Source: Agromyces mariniharenae
GTDB lineage: Bacteria > Actinomycetota > Actinomycetes > Actinomycetales > Microbacteriaceae
DNA length: 64,000 nucleotides
Assembly: GCF_008122505.1 (NCBI RefSeq)
Contig: NZ_VSSB01000001.1
Coordinates: 852,891 to 916,890, forward strand
Direction: 5' to 3'
Part shown: positions 33,719-43,120 of the stretch, piece after piece
How the letters are laid out: each line of letters opens with the position of its first letter
Numbering within the stretch: position 1 is the first letter of the stretch
Program-made: the position numbers and the translations under genes
The notes under the pieces: generated by a model
Told to the model about the DNA's origin: nothing
What the model saw: the letters and a program-made list of their open reading frames with translations, nothing else
The model's database searches: none

Positions 33719-35776
33719 TCATCGTGCTCCCTCGGCGCCGACGGGCAGGTCGACGTCGACCGTCGTGCCCGTGCCAGAGGGCTCGGCGGCCGAGATGCGG
33801 ACCGTGCCCCGGAGGGCGGCGACGCGGTCGCGGATGTTCGCGAGTCCGCCGCTCGTCGCCGACGCCGTCGACGACGCGTTCGGGCCGACGCCGCACCCGT
33901 CATCGCTGATGGAGACGCGCAGGTGCCCGTTCGACCGTGCGAGGGCGACCGACGCGCGGGTCGCGTGCGCATGCTTCGCCGTGTTCGCGAGCGCCTCCCG
34001 CACCACGTAGTAGGCGGTCGTCTCGACCTCGACCGGATACCGTTCGGCACGCACCCGCGCGTCTGCATGCACCATGAGCGGGATCGGGTACCGCGCGGCG
34101 CCCGACTCGATCGCGGCCACCAGCCCGTTGTCGCTGAGCACCGGCGGGTGGATGCCGTGCGCGAGCTCGCGCAGGTCGGTCAGGGTCTGGCGCGCCAGAT
34201 CCTGCAGCTCCGTCAGTTCGGCCGCTGAGAGCTGGCCGCGCTCGAGCCGGTTCCGTGCCAGTCGGAGTCCGGCGATCTGCGCCACGATGTCCTGCTGGAT
34301 GCCGTCGTGCAGGTCGCGTTCGAGGCGCCGGCGCTCGTCGTCCTGCGCGGCCACGAGGCGCTCCCGCGAGGCGGTGAGCTCGGCGAGCTGCTGGGCGAGC
34401 CGTGCCGTGAGGCGCACGTTGGCGACGGATGCCGCGGCCTGGCCGGCGACCGTGCGCAGCAGCGTCCGCTCGGCCTCGCTGTACTCCCCGCGGTGGCGCG
34501 GGCCGACGTCGATACGGCCGAGGAACTCCTCCGCATGCACGAGGTCGGCTCCCTCGACCGCATCGCCCACCACGTCGCCGGCGACCCCCGCGGGCGAGTC
34601 GGCGAGCGCGGCATCCGAGGTCGCAAGGCGGATGCGCACCCAGGTCGCGCCCAGTCCGTCGGCGACCGCGGTCGCGAGGTGCGTCAGGAGGTCGCCGGGG
34701 TCGGCGGAGCGCTCCAGCTCCGCGCCGAGCTCGCTGAGCATCGCGAGCTGGCGGTCGCGGTCGCCGAACACGACCCGATGGATCCACCGCTGGAGCCATC
34801 CCCGCACGGGAAGCAGGGCGACCGCGACGATCGCCGTGAGGAAGGCGATGCCGAGCGGGGTCATCCGATCGACGAGCAGCACGGCGGGCGCGACGGCGGC
34901 GATGCCGTAGAGCACGGTGATGAGCACGTTCGAGGACCGCGTGACCGAGCGCGCACGGTCCGCCGCGGCGACGTCGAACGCGCCGTAGCGGAGGATGCCG
35001 TGGATCGCCACGAGCGGGACCGCCGTGAGGATCACGAGCACCACGGCGTTGAGCAGCACGTTGTCGGGCAGGAACAGCGTGAGCGAGTAGCTCACGAAGA
35101 TCGCGAAGGTCAGCCAGGCCATCAGGCGGGTGCGGGCCTGCACCTCGGGATCCCCGAAGAACGCCCGCGAGATCAGCACCGCGAGGGCGAGGAACACCGC
35201 CGGCCACGAGTAGACGATCCACGACACGATCGGGCTGGCCCAGGCGAGGGCCGGCAGGGCGAACGGGTTCGGGATGCCCTCGCCCTGCTCGGCGTGCACC
35301 TGCACCGTGAGGACGTGCGGCACGACGAGCAGCGAGAGCGGGACGACGACGACCGGGACCCAGAACAGGCCGACCGAGATCCGCTGCCAGCGCCGCTCGG
35401 GGATCCCCGTCGGGAACGTCGCGAACGTGCTCACGAAGGCGGCGGACGCGACCGTCGAGGCGGTCAGCTCGACGAGGTTGAAGAACGGGTACCACGGCTC
35501 CCCGATCACGTCGGGGTTGGTCAACCTGAACGTCTCGAAGGCCGAGCCGATCGCCATCGCCGTCGCCGCCCACGCGAGGAACAGGGCCGAGCGTGCCGTC
35601 GACACCGTGAGCAGCCACATGCTGAACGCGAACAGGGGCAGGATGCCGAGCAGGGGCCAGCCGAGGCTGGGATCCGCCGCCGCTCCGGCGAGGAATCCGC
35701 GCGCCACCACGACGTACAGCAGGGACGCCGCTCCCAGCGGCGCCAGTGCTGCGAACCATCCCCACCTGCGGAGCAC
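33719..35776 (-). CDS. Membrane sensor histidine kinase (HisKA_3), second paralogue
   Basis: A 685-residue kinase with the same layout as its neighbour: about nine membrane helices, a GAF-like domain, RRRLERDLHDGIQQDIVAQI with the phospho-His, and the HATPase motifs REALANTAKHAHAT, ISDDGCGVG and GGLANIRDRVAALRG. The two proteins are nearly identical around the kinase core and diverge in the membrane part, which suggests different inputs. The leader region before the GTG at 35776 also matches the leader of the first kinase gene, so the duplication included its 5' region. No response regulator lies between them. Confidence 0.85.
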   Translation of the reverse strand: MLRRWGWFAALAPLGAASLLYVVVARGFLAGAAADPSLGWPLLGILPLFAFSMWLLTVSTARSALFLAWAATAMAIGSAFETFRLTNPDVIGEPWYPFFNLVELTASTVASAAFVSTFATFPTGIPERRWQRISVGLFWVPVVVVPLSLLVVPHVLTVQVHAEQGEGIPNPFALPALAWASPIVSWIVYSWPAVFLALAVLISRAFFGDPEVQARTRLMAWLTFAIFVSYSLTLFLPDNVLLNAVVLVILTAVPLVAIHGILRYGAFDVAAADRARSVTRSSNVLITVLYGIAAVAPAVLLVDRMTPLGIAFLTAIVAVALLPVRGWLQRWIHRVVFGDRDRQLAMLSELGAELERSADPGDLLTHLATAVADGLGATWVRIRLATSDAALADSPAGVAGDVVGDAVEGADLVHAEEFLGRIDVGPRHRGEYSEAERTLLRTVAGQAAASVANVRLTARLAQQLAELTASRERLVAAQDDERRRLERDLHDGIQQDIVAQIAGLRLARNRLERGQLSAAELTELQDLARQTLTDLRELAHGIHPPVLSDNGLVAAIESGAARYPIPLMVHADARVRAERYPVEVETTAYYVVREALANTAKHAHATRASVALARSNGHLRVSISDDGCGVGPNASSTASATSGGLANIRDRVAALRGTVRISAAEPSGTGTTVDVDLPVGAEGAR

Positions 35777-35976
35777 ACCCCCATCGTCCTCCTCATGGCG
35801 CGCCGGCGGGAGAGGGGCAATCCGTACCACCCCTTGGCGGCCAGCCCCCATGCGGTGTGCGGCGCACCGCCACAGAGGTTCCGGGCCTGCTGGGTTCCGG
35901 CGCCGCTGCGCCTGCGCGAGCCTCGAGGGCGAGCGGATGCCACGACGGCGCGCCGCACCGAACAGGGAGTCACCTC

Positions 35977-36462
35977 ATGCGCAAGGTCTACACGGCTCTG
36001 GCCTGGATCATCGCCGGCGGTGTGGTCGTGCAGGCCGCTGCCATCGCGTTCGCCTTCGGCGGCGTGCTCAACCGGGTGTCGAACGGCGACGTCGTCGACA
36101 AGGCGCTGCTCGAGAGCGGCGGCGCAGGCGGCTCGGGCGAGCTCGGCTTCTGGATCCACGGGATCGTCGGCGGCGTCGTGCTGCCGCTGCTCGCGGTCGC
36201 CCTGCTCGTCGTGTCGTTCTTCGTCCGCGCCCGCGGCGCGAAGCTCTGGGCGGCGATCACGCTCGCGCTCATCGTGCTGCAGGTGACACTCGGCTTCTCG
36301 ATCACCGACGTCCCCTACCTCGGCCTCATCCACGGCGCCAACGCGCTCGCGATCGTCGTCGCGGCCGTGATCGCCGCGTTCCGCGGACGGGCGGCGCGCT
36401 CGAGCGCCGACACGACCGAGGCGTCCTCGAAGGAGGCGACGAGCGATGCCGTCTCGGCGTGA
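35977..36462 (+). CDS. Four-helix membrane protein (DUF6220-like)
   Basis: A 161-residue membrane protein with four helices: ALAWIIAGGVVVQAAAIAFA, then HGIVGGVVLPLLAVALLVVS, AAITLALIVLQVTLGFSI and LIHGANALAIVVAAVIAAFR. The paired His residues in helices 2 and 4 (WIHG and LIHG) suggest heme or quinone contact, as in CtaA-like bundles, but that is inference. The 3' end overlaps the start of the multicopper oxidase gene by 17 bases, so the two are one operon. Confidence 0.75.
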   Translation: MRKVYTALAWIIAGGVVVQAAAIAFAFGGVLNRVSNGDVVDKALLESGGAGGSGELGFWIHGIVGGVVLPLLAVALLVVSFFVRARGAKLWAAITLALIVLQVTLGFSITDVPYLGLIHGANALAIVVAAVIAAFRGRAARSSADTTEASSKEATSDAVSA

Positions 36463-38002
36463 TCTCCTGCGGTGCGCCGTCGTCGGCGTCGCGGTCACGA
36501 CCGCGCTCGGCGCCGGCGCGCTCGCGTGGAGTTCCACGCTGCTCGGCGAGTACTCGGTCATGGACATGGGTGCTGGAGGCGGGAGCGACGGCGGCCACGA
36601 CGGGCACGGCAGCCCGGCGGGATCGGGCGCGTCCACCGCATCCGCCGGCGTCGGAACCGGCGCCGTCGACGTCACGGCGCTCACGGCCGACCCCGACCGC
36701 GCGCCCGACGTGCGCGTCGAGCTCACCGCCCGGCAGGGCACCATCGACGTGCCCGGCGGCCGGCCGGTCGAGGGCTACACCGTGAACGGCACCTCGCCGG
36801 GGCCCGAGCTCCGCGCGCACCAGGGCGACCTCGTCGAGGTGACGTTCGTGAACGAGTCGGTCGACGCCGGGGCGACGCTGCACTGGCACGGCATCGACGT
36901 GCCCAACTCGGCCGACGGCGTCGCCGGCATCACGCAGGACGCCGTGCCCGTCGGCGGCAGCTACGTCTACCGCTTCGAGGCGACGGACGCCGGCACGTAC
37001 TGGTACCACTCCCACCAGGTGTCGCACGAGCAGGTCGTCGGCGGGCTGCTCGGCGCGATCGTGATCGAGCCGGCCGCCGTCGCACCCGCCTCGACGACCG
37101 CGTCGACGGATGCCGCGCACGCGCCGGTCGCCGTGACCGACGTCACCGCCCTGCTGCACGTCTACGGCGGGCAGCACACGCTCAACGGCGCGGCCGGCGA
37201 CGAGCGCGTCGACGCCGCCCCCGGATCGACCGTGCGCCTCCGCGTCATCAACACCGACCAGGGCACCGCCTCGGTGTGGTCGGATGCCCCGTTCCGCGTC
37301 GTCGCGACCGACGGGCACGACGTGAACGCGCCCGCCGAGGTCGCGGGGCAGCGCGTCCTCATCCCTGCGGGCGGCCGCGCGGATGTCGCGGTGCGGGCGC
37401 CGGCACGCGGCGAGCTTGTGCGACTGCACACGGGCGGCGCGCGCAGCGTGCTCATCGGGGACCCGCGGGCGCCGGAGGCATCCGCCCCGCCCGTGCCGCA
37501 GCCCTCGACGACGCTCGACCTGCTCGCCTACGGCGCACGGGCGGCGCTCGACTTCGACCCGACCCGGCCCGACCGCTCGTACGACTACGTCATCGCCCGG
37601 CGCTTCGGCATCATCGACGGGCGCCCGGGCAACTTCTGGACGATCAACGGGCGCATGTTCCCCGACGTGCCGATGTTCGACGTGCGCGAGGGCGACGTCG
37701 TCGTGATGCACCTGCGCAACGACTCGGGCGACGTGCACCCCATGCACCTGCACGGGCATCACGTTGTGGTGCTGTCACGTGACGGGGTCGCGGCATCCGG
37801 CAGCCCCTGGCTCGTCGACTCGCTCGACGTGCACCCGGGCGAGTCCTACGACATCGCGTTCGTCGCCGACAACCCCGGCATCTGGAGCGACCACTGCCAC
37901 ACGCTCCCCCATGCGGTCGACGGGCTCGTCGCGCACGTCATGTACGAGGGCGTGACGACGCCGTTCACGATCAACGGCGACGCGGGGAACCGGCCGGAGT
38001 GA
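36446..38002 (+). CDS. Multicopper oxidase, Tat-exported
   Basis: A 518-residue laccase-like enzyme. PSRRDLLRCAVVGVAVTTAL is a twin-arginine signal. All copper sites are visible: HWHGID at about H146, WYHSHQ at about H188, HPMHLHGHH at about H431 and DHCHTLPHAVDGL at about H483, giving the type 1 Cys-His pair and the trinuclear centre. It oxidises phenols, metals or other donors outside the membrane with reduction of oxygen to water. A His/Gly-rich stretch (GGHDGHG) follows the signal and could bind copper. It is translationally linked to the four-helix membrane protein. Confidence 0.9.
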   Translation: MPSRRDLLRCAVVGVAVTTALGAGALAWSSTLLGEYSVMDMGAGGGSDGGHDGHGSPAGSGASTASAGVGTGAVDVTALTADPDRAPDVRVELTARQGTIDVPGGRPVEGYTVNGTSPGPELRAHQGDLVEVTFVNESVDAGATLHWHGIDVPNSADGVAGITQDAVPVGGSYVYRFEATDAGTYWYHSHQVSHEQVVGGLLGAIVIEPAAVAPASTTASTDAAHAPVAVTDVTALLHVYGGQHTLNGAAGDERVDAAPGSTVRLRVINTDQGTASVWSDAPFRVVATDGHDVNAPAEVAGQRVLIPAGGRADVAVRAPARGELVRLHTGGARSVLIGDPRAPEASAPPVPQPSTTLDLLAYGARAALDFDPTRPDRSYDYVIARRFGIIDGRPGNFWTINGRMFPDVPMFDVREGDVVVMHLRNDSGDVHPMHLHGHHVVVLSRDGVAASGSPWLVDSLDVHPGESYDIAFVADNPGIWSDHCHTLPHAVDGLVAHVMYEGVTTPFTINGDAGNRPE

Positions 38003-38214
38003 GGTCGGGATGTCACAGATGAGCGTGCTGGTCGGTCCACATAGTGAGAGAGATTCGGTCGAGTCGTGAGGTAAGAGCGGGAGCACTGGGTTTCAGGCGG
38101 CCTGTCCCTACGGGGTTGCGCCAAGCAGACCACGGCTGGTCCCACCCGCCGCCGGATCGTCACTCTCCCCCGCGCCGGCGACGCCACGGCCCGATCGGGC
38201 GCGGCGAACCCCCG
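38003..38214. other. 212-base gap without a recognised gene
   Basis: This stretch lies between the ends of two convergent genes. It is less G+C-rich than its surroundings, especially 38020-38100, contains short stop-dense text on both strands, and shows no ORF, tRNA or terminator. TGTCACAGATGA at about 38030 resembles sequence sometimes seen near actinobacterial IS481-type ends, but I cannot show an element here. Confidence 0.4.
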
Positions 38215-38865
38215 TCAGGCCGGCCGCACCGGCTGGCGCAGCACGGTCTTCAACTTCTCGGGCGCGGTGCGACCCGGGTCGCTGAGGTAGATCTCGTGGT
38301 GCGGTCCGTTGAAGGCGAGGCCGCGCTGCGGCATCCACTCGTCGTGCAGCCGCGCGAGCGTCGGCGACTCGTCCTCGTACGAGCCGACGTGCAGGATCTG
38401 CGCCGATGCGCCCTCGGTCAGGTGCGCGAGGCGCACGAGGTCGAGCGCCGGGTTCGCCGGGTCGCCGGCCTTCGCCGCCTTCGCGCGCACCGCGGCCACG
38501 GCCTCGGCGACCGCGGCGTCGTCGATCCAGTCGGGCTGGGCGATGAGCATCGTCCAGCTCCAGGCGCCCTTGTCGCGTGCCGCGAACGCGCGCGGGTCCT
38601 CGGCCCACCAGAGTCCCTCGAGCGGGGCGACGACGAAGTCGCGCCCGAGGGCCCGCTTGCTGGCGAACTTCACGGTGTACGCCACGCCGTAGAGGGCCTG
38701 CACCGCCTCCCGGTACGACCGCGCGGTGTTCGGATCGCCGTGCCCGTCGACGGCGAGGTACCGCATCGACGGCACCTCGACGATCGCGAAGTCCTTCGCC
38801 GAGGGCGCGTAGAGGTCGCGGTGCTCGCGCTTGACGTCGTACTTCGCAGTCGTCGACTCGGCCAT
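38215..38865 (-). CDS. GyrI-like small-molecule-binding protein
   Basis: A 216-residue protein of the GyrI-like ligand-binding superfamily: DFAIVEVPSMRYLAVDGHGD at the start, ALYGVAYTVKFASKRALGRD next, and PLEGLWWAEDPRAF then IAQPDWIDDA. It lacks an HTH, so it is a stand-alone binding or hydrolytic domain. The ATG at 38865 is six bases after TACGCT, a leaderless promoter, even though the SRPBCC gene ends 25 bases upstream in the same direction. Confidence 0.85.
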   Translation of the reverse strand: MAESTTAKYDVKREHRDLYAPSAKDFAIVEVPSMRYLAVDGHGDPNTARSYREAVQALYGVAYTVKFASKRALGRDFVVAPLEGLWWAEDPRAFAARDKGAWSWTMLIAQPDWIDDAAVAEAVAAVRAKAAKAGDPANPALDLVRLAHLTEGASAQILHVGSYEDESPTLARLHDEWMPQRGLAFNGPHHEIYLSDPGRTAPEKLKTVLRQPVRPA

Positions 38866-38890
38866 GCCGCGAGCGTACGCCGACCCTTGG

Positions 38891-39358
38891 TCAGTTCCCG
38901 GCCGGATGCCCCGCGGGCGCGGCTGCGCCCTCGAGTCGCTGCCGGAGCCGTTCGAGGCTCGCCGGGGCATCCGTGCGGGCCCCCCGAGCGGCCATCACCC
39001 GGATGAGCCGGCCGATGCCGTGGCCCTCGAACCGGATCCGGTAGCCGACCTGCGTCGCGGCGTCGCCGCTGGGGGCCAGCGAGATCGACACGTGCGCGCG
39101 CACCGGACCGTCGATGCCCTCGACCGCCCACCGCGCGCCGGGTTCGCATTCCGTGACCCGCCACCGGATGCGCCGCGGGCCGCCGGGCACGCGTCGGACC
39201 TCGTAGCCGATCATGCCGACCTGCCGGATGCCGGGCGGTTCGGCGCCCGCCTCCTCGACCGTCGGCTGCCACTCGGGGAGCCGAGCGGCATCACTGACGT
39301 AATCGAAGACCTCACGGGGCGTGCGTGCGATCTGCGTGCTGGCCTCGATGACCTTCAT
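38891..39358 (-). CDS. SRPBCC family protein
   Basis: A 155-residue polyketide-cyclase/START-type domain: MKVIEASTQIARTPREVFDY at the start, VGYRIRFEGHGIGRLIRVMA near the C-terminal helix. It is a small lipid- or aromatic-binding protein of unknown role. The ATG at 39358 follows GGGAGGTG by about eight bases; a GTG three codons earlier is possible. A TetR gene diverges from it across a short gap, making it the likely target of that regulator. Confidence 0.8.
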   Translation of the reverse strand: MKVIEASTQIARTPREVFDYVSDAARLPEWQPTVEEAGAEPPGIRQVGMIGYEVRRVPGGPRRIRWRVTECEPGARWAVEGIDGPVRAHVSISLAPSGDAATQVGYRIRFEGHGIGRLIRVMAARGARTDAPASLERLRQRLEGAAAPAGHPAGN

Positions 39359-39429
39359 GGCGGCCACCTCCCGATCGACCGGCGCGTCGATGCGCCGATC
39401 CCATATTCATGCCAGTATCATTCTCTTTA

Positions 39430-40101
39430 ATGTCAGAGGTGTCAAGACGCCAGTACGACGCCACGCGTCGACGCGAGCAGGCGGCCGGCACGCGCCGTCG
39501 GATCATCGACGCCGCCGCGCGGCTGTTCGTGGAGCGCGGGTACGCGGGCACCACGATCCCCGCGATCGCCGCGGAGGCGGGCGTGGCCGTCGAGACGGTC
39601 TACCGGTCGGCGAGCGGCAAGGCCGGACTGCTGGCCGACGCGGTGCATGCCGCCGTCGCGGGCGGCACCGAGCGCGCCGAGGTTCCGGTGCGCGAGCGAC
39701 CGGCGATCCGGCGGATCGACGAGGAACCCGACCCGGCGCGTCAGTTGCAGCTCTACGCGGCGACGCAGCCCGGGATCTGGTCCCGCGTCGGCCCGCTCCT
39801 CCGCGTCCTCGACGCCGCGGCGAACGGCGACGCCTCGCTCGTCGACCTGCGCGATCGCCTCGCCGCGGAGCGGCGACACGGGCTGCGCGACGGGTTCGGG
39901 CGCATGCTCGCCGGGCGCGGCGTGCTGCGCGAGGGCATGACGGCCGAACGCGCCGGCGATATCGTCTACGCGGTGTGCGGTCGGGCCAACTACGAGGCAC
40001 TGGTCGGCGACTGCGGCTGGAGCGAAGCGGAGTACGAGGCCTGGCTCGCGGAGACGCTCGTCGCCGCGCTCCTCCCGCCGACGATGCATCCCACGACCTG
40101 A
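39430..40101 (+). CDS. TetR/AcrR family regulator
   Basis: A 223-residue TetR-type repressor. The HTH region is RRRIIDAAARLFVERGYAGT followed by AIAAEAGVAVETVYRSASGK (about residues 20-65). The ligand-binding part is helical and contains a single Cys pair region (VYAVCGRANYEALVGDCGW). The ATG at 39430 lies eight bases after TATCAT in an AT-rich patch, so a leaderless start is likely; an in-frame ATG at 39409 would precede that -10. It is divergent from the SRPBCC/GyrI genes. Confidence 0.85.
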   Translation: MSEVSRRQYDATRRREQAAGTRRRIIDAAARLFVERGYAGTTIPAIAAEAGVAVETVYRSASGKAGLLADAVHAAVAGGTERAEVPVRERPAIRRIDEEPDPARQLQLYAATQPGIWSRVGPLLRVLDAAANGDASLVDLRDRLAAERRHGLRDGFGRMLAGRGVLREGMTAERAGDIVYAVCGRANYEALVGDCGWSEAEYEAWLAETLVAALLPPTMHPTT

Positions 40102-40110
40102 CTGCCGATC

Positions 40111-40134
40111 GGCCACCGCTCAGGCCACCGCTCA
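40111..40134. repeat. 12-bp tandem repeat over a stop codon
   Basis: GGCCACCGCTCA occurs twice without a gap (40111-40122 and 40123-40134) and continues into a diverged third copy. The second copy ends in the stop codon of the minus-strand LLM gene. It lies between two convergent genes. Confidence 0.8.
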
Positions 40135-41079
40135 GGCCGCCGTCGTGCTCGCGCCCGACTCGCCCGCGCCCGACTCGCGCGCCCCGCGCTCGCGCGCCAC
40201 GAGCTCGCGGACCGCGGGCGCGATCTCGGCGCCGAGCCGCTCCGCCACCACGGGATCGTCGCCCGCGACGAGGAACGCGCTCATGCCGTGGTCGAGCGCC
40301 AGCGCGGCGAGGTCGTCGACCCACTGCTCGGGCGGCCCCGAGAGGAGCCCGCGCGACACCGGCGAGAGCTCGACGCGCATGAAGTTGAGCAGTCGACGCA
40401 CGTCGCGCGGCGAGCGGCCGGCGGCGAGCGCGGCGTCGTCGATGCGCGTGTTCGACGGGTCGAGCGACGCCACGCCGCGGTCGAGGTACTCGAGCGACGG
40501 CAGCCAGCCGTCGCCGACCTCGCCGGTGAGCGCGAGCATCCGCGGCTTGTACGCGCCGACCCTGACCCCGATGTCGTGCGCGGGTCGCGGCCCGCGCTTC
40601 GCCCCGGCCACGTCGTAGTACCGCCCGTGGTGCGACACCCGGCCCGGGGCATCCACGTCCCACAGGTCGCGGATGATCGCGATGCCCTCGCGCAGCGCGT
40701 CGACGCCCTGGCCCGGCGTGAGCCGACGGCCGCCCATCGCGGCGATGCCGTCCCAGAACGCGCCGGCGCCGATGCCGAGCTCGAACCGGCCGCCGCTCAG
40801 CACGTCGAGGGATGCCGCGGCGCGGGCGAGCACCGCCGGCGGCCGCAGCGGCAGGCTCGCGACGTTCGCGCTCAGGTGCACCCGCTCGGTGCGCGCCGCC
40901 ACGTACGCGAGCAGCGTCGACGTGTCGAGGAACGACGCCTGGTACGGGTGGTCCTGGAACGTCACGAGGTCGAGCCCGGCGCGATCGGATGCCTCGGCGA
41001 GCTCCACGGCGCGCCGGGCGCCCTGCGCCGAGGGGGTGATGAAGGTGCCGAACCGCAGGTCGTGTCCGTAGTCGGTCAT
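40132..41079 (-). CDS. LLM class flavin-dependent oxidoreductase
   Basis: A 315-residue luciferase-like TIM-barrel enzyme. Signatures are DLRFGTFITPSAQGARRAVE, TFQDHPYQASFLDTSTLLAY, AAASLDVLSGGRFELGIGAG and the YYDVAGAKRGPRP segment. Many actinobacterial members use F420, others FMN; the cofactor cannot be settled here. The C-terminal tail has a degenerate Glu-Ser-Gly-Ala repeat. Its ATG overlaps the stop of the upstream flavoenzyme gene (ATGA), so the two are translated together. Confidence 0.85.
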   Translation of the reverse strand: MTDYGHDLRFGTFITPSAQGARRAVELAEASDRAGLDLVTFQDHPYQASFLDTSTLLAYVAARTERVHLSANVASLPLRPPAVLARAAASLDVLSGGRFELGIGAGAFWDGIAAMGGRRLTPGQGVDALREGIAIIRDLWDVDAPGRVSHHGRYYDVAGAKRGPRPAHDIGVRVGAYKPRMLALTGEVGDGWLPSLEYLDRGVASLDPSNTRIDDAALAAGRSPRDVRRLLNFMRVELSPVSRGLLSGPPEQWVDDLAALALDHGMSAFLVAGDDPVVAERLGAEIAPAVRELVARERGARESGAGESGASTTAA

Positions 41080-43040
41080 GATGCCGCCTCCCAGCGGGTC
41101 TCGTGAGATCCGACGGATGCCGCGGCGACCGTCGGGTCGATGTTGAAGTTGTCGCGGAAGCGGTTCTCCGGGTCGTACCGGCGCTTCAGGGCACGCAGCC
41201 GGCCGAGCACGGGCTCGGGGAACGCGTCGAGCAGCCGCTCGGGGCTGCGGTCGGTCTCGAAGCTCAGGTAGAGCCCGTCGAAGTGGTGCCGCAGGCCGTC
41301 CCACCCGGCGGTGAGCGCGGCGGCGTCGGCCCCCATCGCGGTCACCTGGAAGGCGGGCGACCGGTGCGGGAACGCCATGGCGTCGGACGCGACGTCGGCG
41401 ATCGCCCCGCCCATCGTGCGGAGCTCGAAGAAGTGCACGAGGCCGGTCTCGAGGAGCGCCGCGGCATCCGCTGCGAACTCGGGCGTGAGCACCGGGAGGA
41501 ACGCCGAGCGCGACACCGGCTCGCCGAAGCCGCGGTGCCCGTCGGGTCCGACGTCGGCGGCCTGCGCCATCACGTCGCGGTACGGCACGACGGCGGCCTC
41601 CTGCTGGGCCAGCACGCCGACGCCCGTGAACGGCGTGAGCCGCTCGACGACGACCTCGGGATCGGCGTCGTCGACGATCGCGAAGAGCTGGATCACCGAC
41701 TGCCCCTCCTGCGGGCGCCCGGTCACGAGGAACGCCGTGGTGTCGCGAGCCGCCGTGCTCGCGATGCGTCCGAAGTCGAGCAGGCTGCCCTCGAGGTCGG
41801 GCGTGACGAGCGCGAGCTTCGCCCAGCCGACGTCGTCGACCTCGTCGACCTCGAACTCGAAGGCCGTCGCGATGCCGAAGTTCGCACCGGCGCCCCGCAC
41901 GGCCCAGAACAGATCGGGGTGCTCGTCGGCGGAGGCCCGCACGCTCCTCCCGTCGGCGAGCACGAGCTCGACCGCGCGCAGGTGGTCGATCGTGAGCCCG
42001 TGCTGCCGCGAGAGCAGGCCGATGCCGCCCGCCGTCGCGAGCCCGCCGACGCCCACGCCGCCGTAGTCGCCCGACCCGAGCGCCCAGCCGAACGGATGCA
42101 GCGCCGCGGCCACCTGCTTCCACGTCGCGCCCGGTCCGATGCGCACGAGCCGCCGTTCGCGGTCCAGCACCTCGATCGTATTCATACGACCGACGTCGAT
42201 GACGAGGCCGCCGCGGCTCGTCGAACGGCCGCTGATGCCGTGGCCGCCGCTGCGGATGCCGAGCGCCAGGTCGGGGTGACGACGCGCGAACGCGAGCGCG
42301 TCGGCCACCTCGTCGACCGTGCGCGGGCGGAGCACCAGGCCGGGCGCGCCGCCCCGCAGGTAGGTCGATGAGACGCTGCGGTACGCCGCATCGCCCGGCT
42401 CCACCGCGGCGTCCATGAGCGATTCGGGGACGCCGTCGTAGTCGATGCCGGCCGCGCGGCGGGCGCGTGCCGCCGCCGAGCGACTGGGCCGGGACGGCGC
42501 GAGCCCGCGGAGCTCCTCGGCGAGCGCGGCGATGCGCTCCACGTCGGCGGGCGTGTCCGCCGGCACGACGACGGGGACGCCGTCGGCGGCGAGCGCGGTC
42601 AGGTCGTCGAGGGTCGCGCCGGCCGGTGCGGTGCGCCACGGCGGTGGGCTCGCGGCATCCGCACGACCACCGCCGCCGGCGCCCGCCGTGCTGGGCGCCC
42701 CGGCCCCGAGGAGCCGCGAGGGTGCGAGGACGTCGAGGCTGTCGTGGGCGCGGCCGATGACGCTCGCGATCGGGCGTTCGGCGTCGCGCGGGTCGGGCGC
42801 CTCGTCGCGCAGGCCGAACGCCGCGCCGCGCGGAGCCCGCGCGGGCTCGTCGACGCCGACCGCGATGCGCGCCGTGCGGCCGGCCAGCCAGGCGGCGGTC
42901 GTCCATGGGTCGAGCGGCGCATGGTCGACGTCGCGTCGCGCGCCGACGACGACGAGGTCGAGCCCTCTCGCCTCGGCGACGGCGGCCAGGTCGGCCGCGT
43001 CGGCGGCCGGCTCGATCCGGATTCCGATCTCGATGGTCAT
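41076..43040 (-). CDS. Fusion of a degenerate LLM domain and a BBE-type FAD-linked oxidoreductase
   Basis: A 654-residue protein. Residues 1 to about 190 read like a reduced luciferase-like barrel (IGIRIEPAADAADLAAVAEA, VIGRAHDSLDVLAPSRLLGA, LDDLTALAADGVPVVVPADT). From about residue 200 it is a berberine-bridge-type flavoprotein: LGIRSGGHGISGRSTSRGGL holds the histidine that often binds FAD covalently, YGGVGVGGLATAGGIGLLSR follows, and the BBE end is RYDPENRFRDNFNI. Typical BBE proteins are about 450 residues, so the extra domain is clear. TTGGAGGAAC precedes the ATG. It is divergent from a MarR gene. Confidence 0.85.
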   Translation of the reverse strand: MTIEIGIRIEPAADAADLAAVAEARGLDLVVVGARRDVDHAPLDPWTTAAWLAGRTARIAVGVDEPARAPRGAAFGLRDEAPDPRDAERPIASVIGRAHDSLDVLAPSRLLGAGAPSTAGAGGGGRADAASPPPWRTAPAGATLDDLTALAADGVPVVVPADTPADVERIAALAEELRGLAPSRPSRSAAARARRAAGIDYDGVPESLMDAAVEPGDAAYRSVSSTYLRGGAPGLVLRPRTVDEVADALAFARRHPDLALGIRSGGHGISGRSTSRGGLVIDVGRMNTIEVLDRERRLVRIGPGATWKQVAAALHPFGWALGSGDYGGVGVGGLATAGGIGLLSRQHGLTIDHLRAVELVLADGRSVRASADEHPDLFWAVRGAGANFGIATAFEFEVDEVDDVGWAKLALVTPDLEGSLLDFGRIASTAARDTTAFLVTGRPQEGQSVIQLFAIVDDADPEVVVERLTPFTGVGVLAQQEAAVVPYRDVMAQAADVGPDGHRGFGEPVSRSAFLPVLTPEFAADAAALLETGLVHFFELRTMGGAIADVASDAMAFPHRSPAFQVTAMGADAAALTAGWDGLRHHFDGLYLSFETDRSPERLLDAFPEPVLGRLRALKRRYDPENRFRDNFNIDPTVAAASVGSHETRWEAAS

Positions 43041-43120
43041 GTTCCTCCAAACGTGCTGCATCGATGATAATCGGTACTGCAGATGATTTATTCCACAGAA
43101 GGAGCGGTAGAATCGACGGC

